The notes under the pieces: model-generated
Told to the model about the DNA's origin: nothing
Database searches by the model: none
What the model saw: the letters and a program-made list of their open reading frames with translations, nothing else
Shown here: in pieces, positions 58,775 to 64,000 of the stretch
Position numbering within the stretch: position 1 is the stretch's first letter
How the letters are laid out: each line of letters begins with the position of its first letter
Source: Liolophura sinensis
Lineage: Eukaryota > Mollusca > Polyplacophora > Chitonida > Chitonidae
Assembly (NCBI RefSeq): GCF_032854445.1
Contig: NC_088295.1
Coordinates: forward strand, 78,830,028-78,894,027
DNA: 64,000 nt
Direction of reading: 5' to 3'
Position numbers and translations under genes: made by a program

Positions 58775-60816
58775 ATGGTACACGTGAGAAAGTTCGACAA
58801 TAATTGACTTCCTGTAACCAGTGAAAACTTCTTGAGCATGACTCTAAACAACAAGCAAATACATGTAGGCCTAAATAAATGATTATTAAAGAAAACGTAC
58901 ATGAATAATTGAAGTACATGGTATTAATAGCAAAAGCTTATGTAATATTGACGGTGATTGGTTTATTCATTTGGCTTGTTTGGTAATTATATTCATGACT
59001 AGTGCAAAGAAATTAAACATGAAATGTACATGTGTATCGCGTCGGTCTAGGCCTATATCGCTGACATCCTTAAATGTACTGATGAAAACTGTAACAAATT
59101 CAGAGTAAATTCCCGATACAGGTAACATATAGGTATATAGAATAGAGCGTTAATTATACTTAAGTTGAAAATGTATGTATGTTCTCTAAATTAAATACGA
59201 GAGTTAAGTACAGATTGGACCATACGGTGACGGATTTGTTAAAAAGTGATTAAGGAGGCAGAGGTCGTCGCATTGCTGAGTTGAAATAAATAAAAGACCT
59301 ACACACTAAAAAACCCAACAAACCGTTTGGCACATAATAAAATTTAGACCAGTTTAATTACCACTATAACTATACATGTACAAATAATAATCAATTGAAT
59401 TAGAAGCAGGCAACCAAACAAAGTTTTGTCATTTTTTTAAATTTACCATTTCCCCCTTCTGCCTTTATCCAGCTGTGACATTAACTTTTAGGATTACCTC
59501 CCTTCGTCGAGCTCTCCAATTTAGTTCGCTCAGCGGGAGAATAGAACGCAGAGGTGTGTATATTTTTTAACGCGGAAATCATTTTTAGGAAGTTTAAATG
59601 AAGTTGGAAACGGGTGTGGCCAGTGACACATTTTCCGCTGTTGACATCAACATGTAAGTTAAGCGTACGAAGTAAGACAGTCCTGTACCCTGAAATTCAG
59701 AATAAGTTGTGTTAGATCACACTGATTCACATCCACTGACAGCGTATCGGATCGCTTGAAATCCATTGTTATGAGCACTGGAAACAAGTACGTTTACCAA
59801 ACGGAGCTATTTTCACAACGACGTATTTGTTACATGTAGTCCTGTTTTATAGTTCCGACTTGACCCAGACTCCTATCTCGGTTCCTTTGTTCCTGGAGGG
59901 AAAACTACCTTCCTCCCAACAACAACAGCAAAGCATAGCCCAGGATATTCCCCAAACGGTACTGTGTTGAAGGCAGATAACTAGCCATCGACCCTAGTCA
60001 GCCTTTTCGATCACTACTTAAGTCAAGCTACCAAACTCAAAATTTGCTACATGTATTTTTACACACAGCAGTGTGTAATGGTGACGGGGAAATGTGTGAG
60101 AGATTCAATGATTTTTATTCAAGGTGCATACTTCATTACATAGAAGTTTCGATGTGCATTGTACATAGAATAAAACTTCGTGGATGTCGCAGTCGAAACT
60201 AATGATGATTGACACGTTCTATTCAAAGTCTAAAAATAATGTTGAATTGAAATACTACAACGTCAGTCTTACCAGATGCTGATGCAGATTCTACCGCTGG
60301 TTTCTTATAAAGTCAATGGGCCCAAAATGCGGTCAAATAAGAATGGAACGTCACTTTTTTTTCATATGTAAAATCACTTACATTATCCAGCCGTGAAAAG
60401 ACAATAATCGGTTTATAGTATGAAAAAATGTAGCCCCCCCCCCCCACACACACACACAACCACTCATATAAAACCACTGGAGGTAATAGTATTTGTTTGC
60501 TTTAGTAGCGCCAAGTAGGAAAGTAGGAAAACTGGCAAATTTTGAAGATCTTCGGTACAGCCCGAAAGTGAACGCTGAATCTCCTGTTTACCCAGCCATC
60601 ACAGTTCGGTCTGCATATTTCGGTTAAATGTTTCTCAGTACACACACAATCATACGCATATGTAAAATGATGGAGGCTTTATAAAGAAGTATTTGTCTCA
60701 GGGCGTGAATTTAAAAACTGAGATATAAAGCAGCCTGCATTGTAATAATATGACCACGAACATGATGTTTAAAGAATTGCCAGTTGGTGCTGAAGACTTG
60801 TTTTGTCTATTTACAG
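58775..60816. other. Upstream region of the polycystin-1-like gene
   Basis: Unique AT-rich sequence with a (C)n(CA)n run at about 60434-60460. A possible leader exon ends at 59653 in front of GTAAGT. No coding exon was recognised with confidence. Confidence 0.4.
59520..59653 (+). other. Candidate 5' leader exon of the polycystin-1-like gene
   Basis: A strong donor (AACAT, then GTAAGT) at 59654 follows a CpG-containing stretch. Joined to the acceptor at 60816, it would create an upstream ORF. That ORF would start at the ATG at 59598 and stop at the TAG at 60860-60862, in the same frame as the main ATG. The join is inferred from splice signals only. Confidence 0.25.
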
Positions 60817-60868
60817 GGGAAGGCTCTGTTTAAGAATTGAAGACTTGAAGCATCAAGCCTAGTACAAA

Positions 60869-63799
60869 ATGTCTAGTGACTTCACATTTAATCTCTTATA
60901 CCTGAACAATAACCAGTTTGTCTGGTATGCTGTCGCTGGAGTCGTAGCAGTAATGGGACTTGTCTTCGTTCTTTCTGTTGCCTACAGCTCTGGTAAGGTA
61001 ATGAAATTAGAACTTTCTGGGATGTTCTGGGACCTCCTCCTTAAGGCTGATGTAGAGAGTAATTACCATGTGGTCGAATTCCCTTCATATGTTTGGTGTC
61101 GGTGTACTCTTGGTTTGGTAGAAAGCAATACAGAAATATTATTTAAATTTATGAAACTATTTTGAACGACTCTTTCATCCCGTTTAACGAGAATCTGTTT
61201 TATACTGCAGACATCATAACAGACAGTCAACTTGAGATCTTTATTCTATATGATGAATGTCATGCAGCTGTCTTTTGTATGTACATTATATGTTGCACAT
61301 TTTCTCCTTTTCATTTCTAAATCAGAACAAGGTTAAATTAATCAAGAACCCAAATCCCAATGGCTTCACATTACAACGGTACGCGCTGGCGTTCAAGACT
61401 TCATCTGCACCAGGTAAAACAAATTGCTTGGGATATTGTTCGTTCTAATGTAATAAAGCACTTCCTAAACACCTTGGTCTGGTTTTCTTAATGATGATTA
61501 GCCGTGTTTTAAGAATGCATTCATAAATGTATAAGTCTGATAGGTTATAACGAAAACAATGTCTGCTATCCCACCCTATAGTCCAAATGGTATAGTTATC
61601 AATTGGAATAGAGTGTAGTATATCTCTCCCTTTGTTAGACTTAAATGAAATTTCATGTGAAGAAAGAAAGCTGCGACTCACCATGGTGTTAGATAAAACC
61701 ATGCAGTTTATTCAACACAATAAGACGCAAATGGCATTTTTTGTGCCTACCGAAGATTGTCACACAGCTTAATGGAACGCCAACATATTATATTTGCCTC
61801 CCTGCATGAAAAATACTTGGATGATGTATGATATTGTTTCAGGGTCAGGGTTGTCTGAAAGGGTGTCTGTTCGGGTGTCCATCACTGGACAAAAGGGCTC
61901 AACACGGTACGTGTCTTTATCACGGCCTCTCTACCCTAACGACACACTGAGCAGAGGAAATGATGATGTGTTTCTACTTCATTTTGAACGTAAGAGCCCT
62001 TTTGCTGACATTATTGTATTTGTTCTACATTCCAGGTTGAGATTTATTGTTTACTGTCGTTTATTTATTTATTTGGTTGGTGTTTTACGACTTACTCAAG
62101 AATATTTCACTTATAGGACAGCGGCCAACATTATAGTGGGAGGAAACTGGGCAGAGCCCGGGGGAAACCCATAGCCATCCAGAGATTGCTGGCAGACCTT
62201 CCCACTCTGTCGTTTTATTTATCTTTCTTTATTTCCCGGCACAATGGAACCAATTAACTTCGTATGGTATCATTGATTTTGCTACCTTGTAAATCTTTCA
62301 TGTGTACAGTAATAAATTAGGCACTTTCACAAGCCTATCATGTTTTTTGGTCAATGCCTACTGAGATCGACTGTGTGACGATGCATTACTTGTGTACTTA
62401 TTGACGGTAAAATCCACTTCACATTATATCGGCGCAAAATCAGGATAAAACATTATGGAAATGGCATTTTTGAGCATCGTACTGATTTTTTAAAATGAGT
62501 TCCACGTCACAGATTTCATAAAGATTTTTGTACCAATTTTTTGGTTCGCCTGTGTAAAGTGCAGGCGTAGCTTATGTCATATTCTGGGCGTCCGGGTCCA
62601 ACAACTGCCAAAGTAATGTTAAGTCAGTCGCGGTATCTAAAAAAGTACCGCATATATTGAACTCAGGTTTTGTATACATGTAAAGCACAATAACATGAGG
62701 CGGATGTTACATCCTTGACATACTATGTACGTATTAAGTACACTTAATTACAAAATGAACGACTTTTCCTATTGATGTTAAGATAAATGTTAAGGATGGA
62801 TTCTCGAAAAGCACTACATGGATATGTTGAGCTCAAGTTGTACATACATGTAGAGCACAATGACACGCTGAGGAAGTTCCATTGTTGGTACTTAATATGC
62901 ATGTGAAATACCTTAAAATGTGAAATTCCTTACTTCACCTCTCTTTTCAGTATTAGAATCCTTGTTAAGCTAAATATTTAAGTACTTTGTATATTGCACC
63001 GTTGATTGCATCCATGTGCCTACTACAGGCGAGCTCTTTGGTAGACTAGCTTCCAACTTAAATTTTTCACATCTTATAATCTTCGTTTCAGTAACCTCTG
63101 TGTTCCACATTGAAATATTGTCGAGAAAAAAAGACGCGCCATTTTCAGACAATGAAAATGATGAAAAAGCAAATCATTTTCTTATTTTTGTTTTGTGTTT
63201 GCTACCTAACTGTGAACCTTGCTCACTCTGGTCATTTTATTATTGTATCAGTCTTACCACTCTTTATTTGCTGTATGTGCTGGAATGTTTATTTATCATT
63301 ACACAACTTCCTGTGTGGTCATATTTATTTATTTATTTATTTATTTGTTTGGTGTTTATACGCTGTACTCAAGAATATTTCACTTATACGACGACGACCA
63401 GCATTATGGTGGGAGAAAACTGTGTTCTGATAGTTTTCTCTCCTAAAATGAACTATGTTTAAATTTATCATTAAAAATGTTAAATTACAATAAATGACGA
63501 TTATGTTATGTCTTGCTCTCAATATACAATTGATGTTGTATGCTTTCAGTTTAAATCTTTTTTCATGGTACACAGTTATGTTAAACTTGCTAACGAATGT
63601 ATATTTGAGAAACAAACTTTGCATTTATTTAGCTTTGGAGCCCCTCAACTGTGTAGAGTCTGTGAAGAGAAATAAAGTATATAAAAAAGAAATAAAGTAG
63701 ATCATTAAGGGTCTAAGACGATTTGATTTCAGGAGGAGTGGGCGAAGTTCAACATGTTCATCTGTATATGGAAAACTATGACTTTCAGGACAATACATG
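60869..63799 (+). CDS. Polycystin-1-like protein, N-terminal TM segment plus PLAT domain (runs off right edge)
   Basis: Exons 60869-60997, 61326-61413, 61843-61989 and 63733-63799 join in frame for 143 complete codons; the last exon ends in a donor, so the gene continues past the window. Residues about 17-39 form a hydrophobic helix (FVWYAVAGVVAVMGLVFVLS). A basic linker follows, then from Tyr62 a PLAT/LH2 domain: YALAFKT, ERVSVRVSITGQKGS, a basic strand, LSRGNDDVFLL and GEVQHVHLYMENYDFQDNTW. This order (TM, short linker, PLAT) is that of the first cytosolic segment of PKD1-family proteins, where PLAT binds lipids and proteins. The start is fixed by an in-frame TAG nine bases upstream, inside an exon that opens after TTTACAG at 60816. 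The predicted ectodomain is only about 16 residues. The family is inferred from the PLAT pattern; other TM-PLAT proteins are possible. Confidence 0.75.
62060..62210 (-). repeat. SINE family A, partial
   Basis: TTTATTTATTTATTTGGTTG, ACTCAAGAATATTTCACTTA, then GGGCAGAGCCCGGGGGAAAC and GATTGCTGGCAGACC. Intron 3 of the polycystin-1-like gene, antisense. Confidence 0.85.
63328..63422 (-). repeat. SINE family A, 3' fragment
   Basis: A long (TTTA)n tail is followed by TGTACTCAAGAATATTTCAC and ACCAGCATTATGGTGGGAG, where similarity ends. Confidence 0.8.
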
Positions 63800-64000
63800 G
63801 TAAGTACGCTGGACAATATCTGTTATCATTAAGTTACAGGTTTTGTTGTCACTTCAACATTGCGTGTACCTCACTTCAGCGTCAACATGTGATACCAAGT
63901 CATTACTATTAGATAAAAATAAATGAAATATGTTCGGCAAGTATGGAGTTTTGTTTCTTATTTGTCCTTATAGTTATTATTGGTTACGATTGATATATTT

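Noticed and set aside
1-64000. CRISPR arrays, bacterial operons or phage-like systems
   Set aside because: The window is intron-rich animal DNA. The direct repeats have no spacers of the CRISPR type and no prokaryotic genes are present.

Overview
The window looks like nuclear DNA of a marine lophotrochozoan invertebrate, most likely a mollusc. It is AT-rich, its genes are split by GT-AG introns, and it is full of tRNA-headed SINEs and minisatellites. The encoded proteins are animal proteins. The species cannot be fixed from the sequence alone.

Layout, left to right. (1) Positions 1-123 may hold the last exon and poly(A) signal of an unrecognised + strand gene. A short Kozak-type ORF behind a CpG/ETS/CRE-like stretch follows at 464. 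(2) On the - strand, 2360-11641 carries SMUG1, a uracil-DNA glycosylase, in three coding exons. It has an N-terminal extension of about 316 residues. Its leader and promoter probably lie upstream, between 13.6 and 17.2 kb. (3) Positions 17.2-22.2 kb are intergenic and hold one complete SINE. (4) On the - strand, 22257-30782 is HAT1, histone acetyltransferase 1, in eleven exons encoding 409 aa. (5) On the + strand, 30927-54498 is the SLC25A12/SLC25A13-type (aralar/citrin) mitochondrial aspartate/glutamate carrier, in eighteen exons encoding 698 aa. (6) Positions 55.2-60.8 kb are intergenic and include a 53-bp minisatellite of about 1 kb. (7) On the + strand, from 60869 past the right edge, is the start of a polycystin-1-like membrane protein: one TM segment, then a PLAT domain.

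HAT1 and the aspartate/glutamate carrier are head to head, with 144 bp between their start codons. The pair is also neighbouring and divergent in human (SLC25A12-HAT1). The shared interval has no TATA box but has a nuclear-receptor (ERR-type) site, a CCAAT box and an E-box. A histone acetyltransferase and an NADH-shuttle carrier may therefore share one promoter.

The most unusual structure is inside the carrier gene. Two splice boundaries have been amplified into tandem arrays. The exon 7 donor region is repeated about eight times with a ~78-bp period. The exon 12 acceptor region is the last unit of a ~15-copy 61-bp array with a 244-bp higher-order period. A 40-bp array with CRE half-sites, two hairpin MITE copies and many SINEs also sit in its introns. 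All exon boundaries were read by eye from splice signals and reading-frame continuity. Family assignments rest on recognising conserved motifs, not on a database search.
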